Shown piece by piece: positions 53,401 through 62,169 of a DNA stretch of 64,000 nt (its first letter is position 1; each line of letters starts with the position of its first letter). The stretch covers positions 186,001 through 250,000 of the forward strand of contig NZ_WHOM01000067.1 of the NCBI RefSeq assembly GCF_009739465.1, read 5' to 3'. The stretch comes from Streptomyces apocyni. GTDB taxonomy: Bacteria > Actinomycetota > Actinomycetes > Streptomycetales > Streptomycetaceae. The notes beneath the pieces are model-generated. The model was not told the origin of the DNA. It ran no database searches and saw only the letters and a list, made by a program, of their open reading frames with translations. Made by a program: the position numbers and the translations under genes.

Positions 53401-54880
53401 GGGTCACCTCCACCTGTCCGATGCCGAGTTCGATGTCCAGGGCAAGGGTGCCGCCCTTCTCAGTGCTCTTCCCGCCGTCGTTTCCGCCGCCCTGGGGCTC
53501 CGGTGGCCGGAGCGTCACCTCCCTTTTCTGATCGGCCTGGATGTCCACGTCCTCCCGCGTCTCACTGGGCAGCTGGATGTCTCCGATGCCGACCTCGGCG
53601 TTCAGCTGCACGGTCACGTTGTGCGGGACGATGACCTTGACGCGGCCCGCGCCCACATCGGCACCGGTTTGCAGGGTTTGGTCCTCGGCCAGCTCGATCC
53701 CGCTCAGGTCGAGGGTGCCGATGCCGGTGCCGAGCTCGTAGTTCGGCCGTACGTCGGCTATCGCGGCGGGTGTCCAGTCCGTCCGCATCCACTCCGTACT
53801 GATGTTGGCCGGGAGGGCCGAGGCCCCGGCCAGCAGGCCCGCGGTGATCACCCCGAGGATCATCGACCCCACGCCCGTACGGCCGAACAGGGCGCTCACC
53901 GCGATGCCCAGGCCGAAGACGACCAGGGCGCAGGCGAGGCCGGTCTGCAGGCTGGTGCCGAGTGAGGCCTCGCGCCAGTTGTTGCCCCAGGCCAGGCTGG
54001 TGCCGATGCCGCCCGCGACGAGCGCGAGCAGGAACGTCCAGCCGCCGATCCAGCGCGGCCCCGGCGGCTTGGCCGGGGCCGCGGGACGGCGCGGCGCGGG
54101 GGAGTAGTGCCCGGGCGGTGCCCACGGGGGCCTGGGCTCGTACCGGATCTCGGTTCCGGCCAGTTCGGGGGGACCCCAGAAATAGCCGGTGTACCCGTCG
54201 TAGGTGCCGTCCTTGACTATGGGGCCCCGCCACCAGGAGGGGGCGGCGGAGACGGGTGGGGCCTGTGCCTCCGGCGGGGCGTCAGCGACCGTCTGCGCGG
54301 TCACCGGGTCCGGGGCGTTAGTGGATCGCTGCTCTGACCAGTAGCCCGCCCCCGCGAGCAGCAGCGCCAGTACGGCGGCGAAGGTGAGCACTCCGCCGTT
54401 GTTCAGCATCGAGAGGAAGAGGCCGCAGCCGACGAGGGCGAACAGCAGTGCGGTGACCGCTGGGCCGTCGACCCGGCCGGAGAGCAGTCGCCGCGCCTCG
54501 TTCTCCTCGGTGTCCTCGTAGGGGATGAGGAGCCAGGCGAAGCCGTAGAAGACCAGGCCGACCCCACCGGTGATCGCGAGTACCGCGAGCCCGATCCGGA
54601 AGATCACCGGGTCCATGTCACAGCGCCGCCCGAGCCCCGCGCACACACCGCCCAGCACTTTGTGCCGCCGGTCGCGGCGCAGCTTGAGGTGGATACCGGG
54701 CGGCGCGTCGGAGTCCGTGTCCGCGTCCGTGCCCCGACCCGTACCCCGCTCGCCTGGCTTCCGCCAGCTGTCACCCCAGCCGCCCCCGTGCCCGGGCGCG
54801 GCCGACCGCCTCGCGCCTCCCGGCTGGCCCGGTGGCTCGGCGTCGTGCGGCTCCGGGGCCGCGGCGTGCTGATCCGTCAT
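53387..54880 (-). CDS. PspC-domain / LiaF-like envelope-stress protein
   Basis: 497 residues from the ATG at 54880. A disordered Ala/Pro/Gly N-terminus (1-55) leads to a PspC domain (about 57-115, LGGVCAGLGRRCDMDPVIFRIG) with its helix. Two further helices, a Pro-rich loop (APPGHYSPAPRRPAAPAKPP), another group of helices (about 280-360) and a C-terminal beta-helix-like domain follow (GTGIGTLDLSGIEL, VGAGRVKVIVPHNV, VGIGDIQLP), like the DUF2154/LiaF C-terminus. It is divergent from a histidine kinase that carries its own PspC domain, so it is probably an accessory regulator of that two-component system. Confidence 0.88.
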   Translation of the reverse strand: MTDQHAAAPEPHDAEPPGQPGGARRSAAPGHGGGWGDSWRKPGERGTGRGTDADTDSDAPPGIHLKLRRDRRHKVLGGVCAGLGRRCDMDPVIFRIGLAVLAITGGVGLVFYGFAWLLIPYEDTEENEARRLLSGRVDGPAVTALLFALVGCGLFLSMLNNGGVLTFAAVLALLLAGAGYWSEQRSTNAPDPVTAQTVADAPPEAQAPPVSAAPSWWRGPIVKDGTYDGYTGYFWGPPELAGTEIRYEPRPPWAPPGHYSPAPRRPAAPAKPPGPRWIGGWTFLLALVAGGIGTSLAWGNNWREASLGTSLQTGLACALVVFGLGIAVSALFGRTGVGSMILGVITAGLLAGASALPANISTEWMRTDWTPAAIADVRPNYELGTGIGTLDLSGIELAEDQTLQTGADVGAGRVKVIVPHNVTVQLNAEVGIGDIQLPSETREDVDIQADQKREVTLRPPEPQGGGNDGGKSTEKGGTLALDIELGIGQVEVTRATP

Positions 54881-55049
54881 ACGTACATGGTGCCGGGCGC
54901 GGGCCGGGTGCGGCAGGCGGGACGACCCTGGTGCATCCCTGATTTCGACCCTAAGGAGACGTGACACAAGGGAGGCCGACAGAGATCCGGGACGTCTCGG
55001 GGGTCGACCCTGATGCCCTGGCCCCCGCACCCGTGTGAATATCGGTGTC

Positions 55050-56336
55050 ATGCCCGCAGCCGCCACCGTGCCGACCGAAGAACCGCAGCCGCTGCGCAAG
55101 CTCTACCGCAGCGGTGACGGCCGCTGGCTCGGCGGGGTCGCGCGCGGACTCGCCGGACACCTCGGGCTGCCCGTCATCTGGGTGCGGCTCATCTTTGTCG
55201 GACTGTTTATGGCGAACGGCCTGGGCGCACTGCTGTACGCCGCGTTCTGGTTCTTCGTGCCGCTCGGTGTCGGCGGTGTCGGCGGCGAGCGCCAGCACAC
55301 GCTCACCACCGAGACGGGCCCCGACGGCCGCCGCAAGCTGGTGGTCCGGAAGGTCGACAAGGGCCAGTTCGTCGCGCTCCTCGCGATGGTCATCATCTCG
55401 ATGGTCTTCGTCGGCTCCGTCGACGTCGGCGGCCACGCCCAGGCCTACCTGTGGCCCACTGTCCTGGTCGGCGCGGGCGTCGCTCTCGTCTGGCGACAGG
55501 CGGACAATGCCCGCAGGGCCCGCTGGATCGAGGTCGGCCGCCGCCGCAGGACCCTGAGCCTCGCACGGTCCGCCGCCGGAGTGCTGCTGGTCGGTGCGGG
55601 TGTCTCCAGCATCTTCATCGTGCAGGGCTCGGCCGAAGACCTGGGTGCCGTACTGCAGGCCGCGCTCGCCGTGTTCGTCGGCATCGCGCTGCTGGCAGGC
55701 CCGTATCTCATCCGGATGACACAGGACCTGTCCGAGGAGCGCCTGATGCGCATCCGCGCCCAGGAGCGTGCGGAAGTCGCGGCCCATGTCCACGACTCGG
55801 TGCTGCACACCCTCACCCTGATCCAGCGCAACGCCGACAACGCGAACGAAGTCCGCCGCCTCGCCCGCGCCCAGGAACGCGACCTGCGCACCTGGCTCTA
55901 CAAGCCGGAGGGCACCGGCAAGGACGAGGAGGACGAGCCCGAAACCCTCGCCGACGCGGTCCGCGGCTCCGCGGCCGAGGTCGAGGACAAGCACGGCGTC
56001 CCGATCGAGGTCGTGGTCGTCGGCGACTGCCCTCTGGACGAGAAGCTGACCGCACAGATGCAGGCCGCGCGGGAAGCCATGGTGAACGCCGCCAAGTACG
56101 GTGGCGAGGGCGGCGCGGTCCAGGTCTTCGCTGAGGTCGAGGGGAACACGGTCTTCGTATCCATCCGCGACCGCGGACCAGGCTTTGACCTGGACGCGGT
56201 TCCCACCGACCGGATGGGCGTACGAGAATCGATCATCGGCCGGATGCAGCGGCACGGTGGTACGGCGCGGCTGCGCTCGCCGCAGGGCGGCGGTACGGAA
56301 GTCGAGCTGGAGATGGAGAGGACGGCGACGACATGA
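55050..56336 (+). CDS. Sensor histidine kinase with N-terminal PspC domain
   Basis: 428 residues from the ATG at 55050; a GTG at 55035 would add five, and no strong ribosome site decides. A PspC domain (about 17-75, LGGVARGLAGHLGLPVIWVRL) is followed by four to five hydrophobic helices to residue 220. The HisKA_3 box is AEVAAHVHDSVLHTLTLIQRNA with the phospho-acceptor His, then HATPase_c with EAMVNAAKYGG and DRGPGFD. Short extracytoplasmic loops suggest intramembrane sensing, as in LiaS-type kinases. It overlaps the response regulator by ATGA. Confidence 0.92.
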   Translation: MPAAATVPTEEPQPLRKLYRSGDGRWLGGVARGLAGHLGLPVIWVRLIFVGLFMANGLGALLYAAFWFFVPLGVGGVGGERQHTLTTETGPDGRRKLVVRKVDKGQFVALLAMVIISMVFVGSVDVGGHAQAYLWPTVLVGAGVALVWRQADNARRARWIEVGRRRRTLSLARSAAGVLLVGAGVSSIFIVQGSAEDLGAVLQAALAVFVGIALLAGPYLIRMTQDLSEERLMRIRAQERAEVAAHVHDSVLHTLTLIQRNADNANEVRRLARAQERDLRTWLYKPEGTGKDEEDEPETLADAVRGSAAEVEDKHGVPIEVVVVGDCPLDEKLTAQMQAAREAMVNAAKYGGEGGAVQVFAEVEGNTVFVSIRDRGPGFDLDAVPTDRMGVRESIIGRMQRHGGTARLRSPQGGGTEVELEMERTATT

Positions 56337-57088
56337 GCGACGCGACCGAGCACACCGGGGCGAGCGAGCACACTGAGGCGAGCGGAGCTGGCCAGTCGGG
56401 TGCGGACGAGACCGGGAGCGGGCCCGGGCGCCGGGTACGCGTCGTACTGGTCGACGACCACCGGATGTTCCGCACCGGCGTGCAGGCCGAGATCGGCGAG
56501 ACCGAACGCACCGGTGTCGAGGTCGTCGGCGAGGCGGCCGACGTGGACCAGGCGGTCACCGTCATCACCGCGACCAGGCCGGAAGTCGTCCTCCTCGACG
56601 TCCACCTGCCGGGCGGCGGCGGCGTCGAGGTCCTGCGCCGCTGCGCCCCCCTGATGTCGGCGGCCGAGGACCCCGTGCGCTTCCTGGCTCTGTCGGTGTC
56701 CGACGCGGCAGAAGATGTCATCGGTGTCATCCGGGGCGGCGCGCGCGGCTATGTCACCAAGACCATCACCGGCATCGACCTGGTCGACTCCATCTTCCGC
56801 GTGCAGGACGGCGACGCGGTGTTCTCGCCGAGGCTTGCTGGGTTCGTGCTGGACGCCTTCGCTTCGACGGATGCTCCGCCCGTGGACGAGGACTTGGACC
56901 GCCTCACCCAGCGCGAGCGCGAGGTGCTGCGGCTGATCGCGCGCGGGTACGCGTACAAGGAGATCGCCAAGCAGCTCTATATCTCCGTCAAGACGGTCGA
57001 GTCGCATGTCTCGGCGGTCCTGCGGAAGTTGCAGCTGTCGAACCGGCACGAGCTGACTCGGTGGGCGACGGCTCGCCGTCTGGTCTGA
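56333..57088 (+). CDS. LuxR/NarL-family response regulator
   Basis: 251 residues, starting inside the kinase stop (ATGA at 56333-56336). A Gly/Ser/Glu-rich lead (1-34) precedes the receiver domain (VVLVDDHRMFRTG, phosphorylation Asp in VVLLDVHLPGG, Lys in YVTKTITG). A C-terminal helix-turn-helix follows (LTQREREVLRLIARGYAYKEIAKQLYISVKTVESHVS). It forms the cognate pair with the PspC-kinase, and likely targets include the divergent PspC/LiaF-like gene. Confidence 0.95.
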   Translation: MSDATEHTGASEHTEASGAGQSGADETGSGPGRRVRVVLVDDHRMFRTGVQAEIGETERTGVEVVGEAADVDQAVTVITATRPEVVLLDVHLPGGGGVEVLRRCAPLMSAAEDPVRFLALSVSDAAEDVIGVIRGGARGYVTKTITGIDLVDSIFRVQDGDAVFSPRLAGFVLDAFASTDAPPVDEDLDRLTQREREVLRLIARGYAYKEIAKQLYISVKTVESHVSAVLRKLQLSNRHELTRWATARRLV

Positions 57089-57515
57089 GGCGGAGCTCGA
57101 ACCAGACCGTCTTGCCGATGCCGCAAACGCGGGGTTCTGCGGCCCAGGCGTCCGCGAGTGCGGCGACCAGGGCCAGGCCCCTGCCCGACGTGTCGTCCGG
57201 GGCCGCTTCCTGCGGCTCGGGGAGCGTCAGGTTCGCGTCCGATACCTCCATGCGGATGCGGTCGTCCTCCAACGCGCAGCGCGCCCAGATCTCACGGCCC
57301 TTCGGGACCGCGCCGTGGCGGTAGGCGTTCGTCAGTAGTTCGCTGAGGAGGAATTCGGCCGTATCGGTCACCTCGTCCGAGAGCTTCCATGATCTGGCCT
57401 GCTCACGGAGAAGCGCCCGGGCCAGCCCCACGCTCCGCGCGTGCCGCGACAGGCGCCACTCGACTTCCCGTTCCTGGTTGAGGGACGCGGAGCCTCCAGG
57501 CGGCGTCATCGGCAT
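56988..57515 (-). CDS. Anti-sigma-like ATP-binding protein (HATPase_c_2)
   Basis: 175 residues from the ATG at 57515 (the frame is open to 57569). A GHKL ATPase core of the SpoIIAB/RsbW type: LLSELLTNAYRHG (N box), RMEVSDANLTLP (D box), DDTSGRGLALVAALAD (G box) and GKTVWFELRL. The C-terminal 35 residues are low-complexity and overlap the end of the response regulator gene by 101 bp. Such ATPases sit beside XRE/DUF397 pairs in many Streptomyces loci (abaA/whiJ-like), and this one is divergent from such a pair. Confidence 0.85.
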   Translation of the reverse strand: MPMTPPGGSASLNQEREVEWRLSRHARSVGLARALLREQARSWKLSDEVTDTAEFLLSELLTNAYRHGAVPKGREIWARCALEDDRIRMEVSDANLTLPEPQEAAPDDTSGRGLALVAALADAWAAEPRVCGIGKTVWFELRLRPDGEPSPTESARAGSTAATSAGPPRHATRPS

Positions 57516-57538
57516 GCGCGCTCGTTCCTCGTTCCTTG

Positions 57539-57581
57539 CGTGTGAGTTTCCGTCATTCACCCAGCTCACGTTGAGGGTTGG
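57539..57581. repeat. 43-bp repeat, copy 1 (control region of ATPase/XRE cassette)
   Basis: Begins CGTGTGAG and ends GAGGGTTGG, including CCGTCAT and ACCCAGCTCACGT. It matches 60850-60892 in 37 of 43 positions. It lies upstream of the ATPase gene and between the divergent ATPase and XRE genes, and contains GTGTGAG...CTCACGT as an imperfect inverted repeat. Confidence 0.7.
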
Positions 57582-57655
57582 CGCGTAGCCTCTGGAGTAG
57601 CGGCGCGGGTACGGAGGGTGGCGTACCCGGCGTGGACCCCGGGGAGGTGGGCGCT

Positions 57656-58471
57656 GTGTCCGAGACGAACTCTCAGCCGCCGATTGCTTGGCGGTACTGC
57701 GGGAGTCAGATCAAGTTGTGGCGCGAGGCGTCGGGCGTCAGTCGGCAGTCGCTGGCCGACGAGTCGAGCTACGACTACGAGTACGTCAAGTCGATGGAGA
57801 ACGGTCGGAGACGGCCGACGCTGCGGTTGTTGCAGGTGGCGGACCAGGTGTGCGGGGCGGGCGGGAAGCTCACGGCCGCGCAGGAGTACCTGAAGCCGGA
57901 GCCGTTTGCCGAGCGTGCGCAGGAGTACGTGCAGGTTGAGGCCGAGGCGATCACGATCCAGTGGTACGAGCCCATGCTGATCCCGGGGTTGTTGCAGACC
58001 AGGGAGTACATGCAGGCGTTGATCAGCGACAGGTGTCCTCCTCTGGATGAGGAAACGGTCGGGGAACGAGTCACCGCCCGGCTCAAACGGCAAGAGAAGC
58101 TGACCAGCATGCCGCCGACACACTTCAGCTACGTGATCCACGAGGCGACGTTGCGCTCAGCCGTAGGAGGTCCGGTCGTGATGAAGCGACAGCTTGGTCA
58201 CCTACTGGAGGCAGGCGGGCAGCGGCATCTGTCGATTCAGGTCCTACCGTTCGATCTGGCTCCTGCTGCTGCACTCAGCGGGCCGATCGTGCTGGTGGAG
58301 ACGGCGGAACACGAGCGCTATGCCTTCGTCGACGGGCAGGAGACGGGCGCCCTTTACGGTGATGGGGACAAGCTGAGTGTCCTTGGTCAACGCTATGGCA
58401 TGATCCGCATGCAGGCGCTCAACGCTGCGGAGTCTGCCCAGTTCATCAGGAAGGTGGCGGAGGAGCTGTGA
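57656..58471 (+). CDS. XRE-family regulator (WhiJ-like, DUF5753)
   Basis: 271 residues from the GTG at 57656, with GGGGAGG 8 nt upstream. The N-terminal helix-turn-helix (about 14-70, GSQIKLWREASGVSRQSLADESSY split by a turn) is followed by the DUF5753 domain (IQWYEPMLIPGLLQTREYMQALI, VIHEATLRSAVGG, LSIQVLPFD, ETGALYGD). This is the WhiJ-type architecture that pairs with a small DUF397 protein. Its stop overlaps the start of the next gene (GTGA). Confidence 0.93.
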   Translation: MSETNSQPPIAWRYCGSQIKLWREASGVSRQSLADESSYDYEYVKSMENGRRRPTLRLLQVADQVCGAGGKLTAAQEYLKPEPFAERAQEYVQVEAEAITIQWYEPMLIPGLLQTREYMQALISDRCPPLDEETVGERVTARLKRQEKLTSMPPTHFSYVIHEATLRSAVGGPVVMKRQLGHLLEAGGQRHLSIQVLPFDLAPAAALSGPIVLVETAEHERYAFVDGQETGALYGDGDKLSVLGQRYGMIRMQALNAAESAQFIRKVAEEL

Positions 58472-58713
58472 GCACCGAACTGGCTTGGTTCAAGTCCAGC
58501 TACAGCGACGACTCGGGAAGTGCCTGCCTCGAAGTCGCCTACGCCTGGCGGAAGTCCAGCTACAGCGGCACTGAGGGCGGCGCGTGCCTCGAAGTTGCCG
58601 CCTGCCCGCACACCATCCACGTCCGAGACTCGAAGCTCGGAGCCCAAAGCCCCCGGTTCGCCGTGCCCGCACCCGCCTGGGCCGCGTTCGTCGCGTACGC
58701 GACCCGCGTCTGA
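58468..58713 (+). CDS. DUF397 protein with duplicated signature
   Basis: 81 residues from the GTG at 58468, overlapping the XRE stop by 4 nt. DUF397 normally has one WxKSSYS...CLEVA motif. Here it occurs twice in tandem: FKSSYSDDSGSACLEVAYA then RKSSYSGTEGGACLEVAAC. The conserved VRDSK and WAAFVAYA follow. DUF397 proteins bind and restrain their XRE partner, and some pairs behave like toxin-antitoxin units. Confidence 0.92.
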   Translation: MSTELAWFKSSYSDDSGSACLEVAYAWRKSSYSGTEGGACLEVAACPHTIHVRDSKLGAQSPRFAVPAPAWAAFVAYATRV

Positions 58714-58860
58714 GCCCCGGCGCTCGCGACCCGAGCTTCGGGCGTCGAGGTCCGAGCCGCTTTTGCAGGGAATGGGAGGTTGGGTTACCTCCCCTCCTCC
58801 CCGCCAACTCCCGCACTCACCAGCGCGCATGACTTTTCGTGATCGGCTTGCCACGGGCAG

Positions 58861-58925
58861 TTGCGACGGTCTAGCGTTCGCGGCAATAAACAACCCCGGT
58901 CGGGTGCTGACAACACCCGCCGGGG
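58861..58925 (+). promoter_or_regulatory. Putative promoter and leader hairpin of the HTH/zinc-ribbon gene
   Basis: TTGCGA (58861-58866) and CAATAA (58884-58889), 17 bp apart. A hairpin built from CCCCG/CGGGG and CGGGTG/CACCCG at 58894-58925 follows, 30 nt before the GTG start. It could be an attenuator or an upstream terminator. Confidence 0.45.
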
Positions 58926-58955
58926 TCTCACCTCAAGATCGGAAAAGGCGATCTC

Positions 58956-59933
58956 GTGGCTTACGAAAACTCTAACGCGGCCCTGCCCGCGCACGCACAC
59001 CCCATGGCCAACCCCGGCTACGGCAAACGCTCCGTGCTTGACGAGCCGCCCAGCCGCCCCGGCGACTTCGCCCATCTCCCCGCCCGCGAGGCCTACATCG
59101 CCGCGTTCGTCGACCGGCTCCCCGAAGGCGCCGCGATGGATGCCAAGACCCTCGCCAAGGCGCTCCCGCTCTACGGCCAGCAGGCCGTCCGTACGGCCCT
59201 CAACGCCCTCTCCAGCGCCGGGCACCTGCGCCGCGTACGTCAGCTCGCCGACACCGGCGACGGCGTGACCCGTTGGGTCTCCCGTACTCACTGGTCCCGT
59301 ACCGCACGTACCGGCGAATGGTGGGCCCGGTACCTCAACGGTGACGTCCCAGTGGTCCCGACCGGGCAGGCCGCCGCAGTGTCAGAGGGTGACGGGGGCG
59401 CGGCCGACGACGTATCGCCCGAGGAATTCCCTAAGGCAGAGCACACCTCCCAGCCGTCCCCCGCCTACTTCGCCCTCGCCCAACTGGGCCGCAGGGACCC
59501 GCGCCTGGCCCTCTCCGCCGCCGACTGCGAAGCCCTGGAACCCCTCGCCGCCGACTGGCTGGCGCGTGGGGCGACGCCCGACACCCTCGCGTACGCCCTC
59601 ACGGCTGGGCTCCCCGCCGAGGGCGTACACGCGCCCGGAGCCTTCACCCGTCGCCGCCTTATCGACCGGATGCCACCCGAACTGCCAGCGGCCCCGGCCC
59701 CGGCCCCGGCGCTGGCTCCGGCACATCTGTCCCTGGCCGCTCGCGCGCCGATCATGGAGTGCACCGACTGCGGCGTACCCGGCCGCCCGGAGGCCTTGCC
59801 TGGCGGACTCTGCCGCGCCTGCCGTGGCCATGGAGGCGCGACCGAAGCGCGGCGGCGCTGGCTGACCCCGGAGGACGTACGCGCTCGCGCCGCGCACCTG
59901 CGCGCAAAGGTCCGCGCACCGCTCCTCGCGTGA
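58956..59933 (+). CDS. Winged-helix protein with C-terminal zinc ribbon
   Basis: 325 residues from the GTG at 58956 (GGAAAAGG upstream). A winged-helix-like N-terminal half (about 40-115, LPEGAAMDAKTLAKALPLYG, ALNALSSAGHLRRVRQL) resembles a MarR-type fold. A linker and a conserved helical block (YFALAQLGRRDPRLALSAADC, TPDTLAYALTAGLPAEGV) follow, then Pro/Ala repeats and a Cys4 zinc ribbon CTDCG...CRACRG near residues 268-290. Similar proteins are common in Streptomyces and are annotated as MarR-like or hypothetical; the target is unknown. Confidence 0.78.
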   Translation: MAYENSNAALPAHAHPMANPGYGKRSVLDEPPSRPGDFAHLPAREAYIAAFVDRLPEGAAMDAKTLAKALPLYGQQAVRTALNALSSAGHLRRVRQLADTGDGVTRWVSRTHWSRTARTGEWWARYLNGDVPVVPTGQAAAVSEGDGGAADDVSPEEFPKAEHTSQPSPAYFALAQLGRRDPRLALSAADCEALEPLAADWLARGATPDTLAYALTAGLPAEGVHAPGAFTRRRLIDRMPPELPAAPAPAPALAPAHLSLAARAPIMECTDCGVPGRPEALPGGLCRACRGHGGATEARRRWLTPEDVRARAAHLRAKVRAPLLA

Positions 59934-60045
59934 GTGCCGGAAGCCGGAAGCCGGAAGCTGCCGGGTGCCGCGCGGACACCACCTCGTCGGGCGCGGCCAG
60001 ACCCCGTGGGGCATGATCGGGATGACGTCTGCGGGGAGGGTTGAG

Positions 60046-60923
60046 ATGGGTGTGTCCGAGCGGCTCGTGCTGCGGGACGGCGTCCGGGTGGTCTGTCGTG
60101 ACTGGGGAGGGGCGGGCCACCCGCTCGTGCTGCTACACGGACTGGCCGGTCACGCGGGTGAATGGGACGTGCTGGCGAGTCGCCTGCGTGAACGGTTTCG
60201 CGTGGTCGCGGTCGATCAGCGTGGACACGGCGCCAGCGAGCGGTATCCGGGAGATGTCTCGCGCGCTGCCTACGTCGCCGACGTGGTGGCCATTGCCGAG
60301 CAGTTGGGGCTGGAGCGACCGGTCCTGGTCGGCCAGTCGCTCGGCGGCCATACCGCGATGCTCACCGCCGCCTCTCACCCCGAAGTGGTGCGCGGACTTG
60401 TGCTCGTCGAAGCCGGTCCTGACGGCCCGAATCCGAACGTTCCCAAGGAGATCGGCGACTGGTTCGACTCATGGCCGACCCCGTTCCCCTCACGTGCAGC
60501 GGCGGCCGAGTTTTTCGGCGGAGGGCCGGTGGGCGCGGGCTGGGCAGCGGGACTGGAAGAGCGCGACGGCGCCTGGCACCCACGCTTCGACCGGGACGTC
60601 ATGGTCGCCGCGCTGGCGGAAGGCGCCCAGTACTCCTTCGAGGATGAGTGCGGCAGATCACCTGCCCTACCCTCGTCGTGCTCGCCCAGTCGAGCGTCCT
60701 TTCCGAGCCAGACGTTGACAGGATGCTCCAACAGCGGCCCACAACCGTCGCGATGAGTGTTCCCGGCACCAGCCACGACCTGCACCTCGAACGACCGGAA
60801 CTCCTCCATGCCATGCTCTTGGAGTTCCTGGAGGCACTTTGTCCCCGTACGTGTGAGCGTCCGTCATCTACCCAGCTCACGTCGGGGGTTGGTGAGCCGT
60901 CTGCCCAGCCTCCCGCCGTTTGA
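60046..60923 (+). pseudogene. Alpha/beta hydrolase broken by a single-base frameshift
   Basis: The ATG at 60046 with GGGGAGGG upstream opens a normal alpha/beta hydrolase: LLHGLAGHAGEW oxyanion region, VDQRGHGAS, and nucleophile elbow VGQSLGGH. At about 60649 the frame is lost. The first frame runs into nonsense and ends at 60756, while the second frame continues the family sequence RQITCPTLVVLAQSS, then GTSHDLH with the catalytic His, and ends at 60923. Restoring one G (TGGCGG instead of TGCGG) would give DEWRQITCPTLVV. Either a recent mutation or a sequencing error. Confidence 0.85.
60850..60892. repeat. 43-bp repeat, copy 2
   Basis: 37 of 43 bases identical to 57539-57581, in the same orientation. 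It lies within the last codons of the broken hydrolase, where no ATPase/XRE genes follow, so it may be the remnant of a lost cassette. Confidence 0.65.
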
Positions 60924-62169
60924 CTCAGCTGGTGCAAAGGATCGGGGCTGGCCGAACTGTCCAGGGTGGGGCGGGGCTGCGTTGTGGTGGGCCAGTGCCG
61001 CGTTGGGCGCCGGTGGCCGCCCGGTTCGTCGGATGGTGGCGGGTCCGGGCCGGGTGTAAAGGGCGCTCCCTTTGGTCGCGTCGGCTGCGCCGATTCCGCT
61101 GTCGCTCCACCCTTGACACCCGTCCCGGACCCGCGAGGGCGAGGTACACCGGGCGGCCCAAAAAGCAGGGCAGCGGGGCGGGTGGGGGAGGGGCGCGCGT
61201 TTCGCTGCCGGGTGCGGACTGGTTGTTGGGGCGCATGAGGGGGTGGGTGGTGCCGCCCCGGCTCGGCGGCTGGTTTGCTGTCGGTCGCACTCGCACTCGC
61301 ACCCGTCGCGCGAGGCTAAGCGAGGGCCAGGCCGGTGGCCCGGCCGAGGACCGGGCAGGAGGCCCGGACCGGCCAGGAGGCCCGGACCGGGGGTTGGGGC
61401 TGGGCTGAGGGGCGCTTGGCGGGCCCATCCCATCCCACCCCAGTCGGGAGTAAGAGGAGACTTTGGGACACCAAGTCGCCCCTTTTGCCCGGCTTTTAGT
61501 GTCCCAAAGTCGCACTTCACTCCGCGACCTGATCCCACCAGCCCCAGACGTGCCCTCCTGCCCCACCGGCCGGTGGCCGCCAGGCCGGGCGTCACTACCC
61601 ACGCGCCGCTCGCGGCCCGGTCCCACCAGCCCGCAGCCGCTGAGCCGGGGCGCGACCACCCACCCAGCCTTCGTGCGCACCCTCGGTCCCCACCTGCCGC
61701 AGCCGCTGAGCCGGTGTCGGACCACCCATCCCCCTCGTGCGCCCCGCAACCACAACCGGTCCGCACCCGGCAGCGAAACGCTCGCCCCTCCCGAAGCGCT
61801 GCCCGCCGCCTCCCCCGGGCCGCCCTCCCACAACCCGCATAGCGGGGACGGGGCGGGTGTCAAGGGTGGAGCGACAGCGGAATCGGCGGAGCCGACGCGA
61901 CCGTAGGGAGCGCCCTTGACGGCCGGCCCGGCCCCGCGACCATTGCGACTAGAGGGCGGCCATCCCTGTGCCCTTGCGGACACTGGGCGCCCCCGACACT
62001 GCCCCGGCCAACGGGCGGACGGGGCCGCTGTGTTGCCAAGCTGACCTTGACCCGGGCGCCGTTCGACCAGGCCGCCCTGAGGGTGCGTGCGCTGCGGACC
62101 GATTCGGTCGGTGTGGTCCTGCGCGCAGCTCGTGATGGAGGGACCCGCGCTAGGCCCCCACGGCACCGT
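60924..62169. repeat. Gene-free imperfect palindrome of about 1.1 kb
   Basis: Two arms of roughly 300 bp in inverted orientation (about 60975-61275 and 61700-62005) flank a centre of about 430 bp. The best core is 61061-61122 against 61854-61915 inverted, 59 of 62 bases identical, starting GGGCGCTCCCT. The centre contains a perfect 13-bp stem GACTTTGGGACAC (61459) / GTGTCCCAAAGTC (61499), an 18-bp tandem repeat (61349-61384) and two CCGCAGCCGCTGAGCCGG copies 66 bp apart (61631, 61697). Open frames across it are low-complexity and have no start signals. Confidence 0.82.

Noticed and set aside
60864..62166. Long open frames of 300-413 codons across the 61-62 kb region
   Set aside because: They are Arg/Pro/Gly/Ala low-complexity, lie on several overlapping frames, have no ribosome sites and follow the inverted-repeat symmetry of the DNA.
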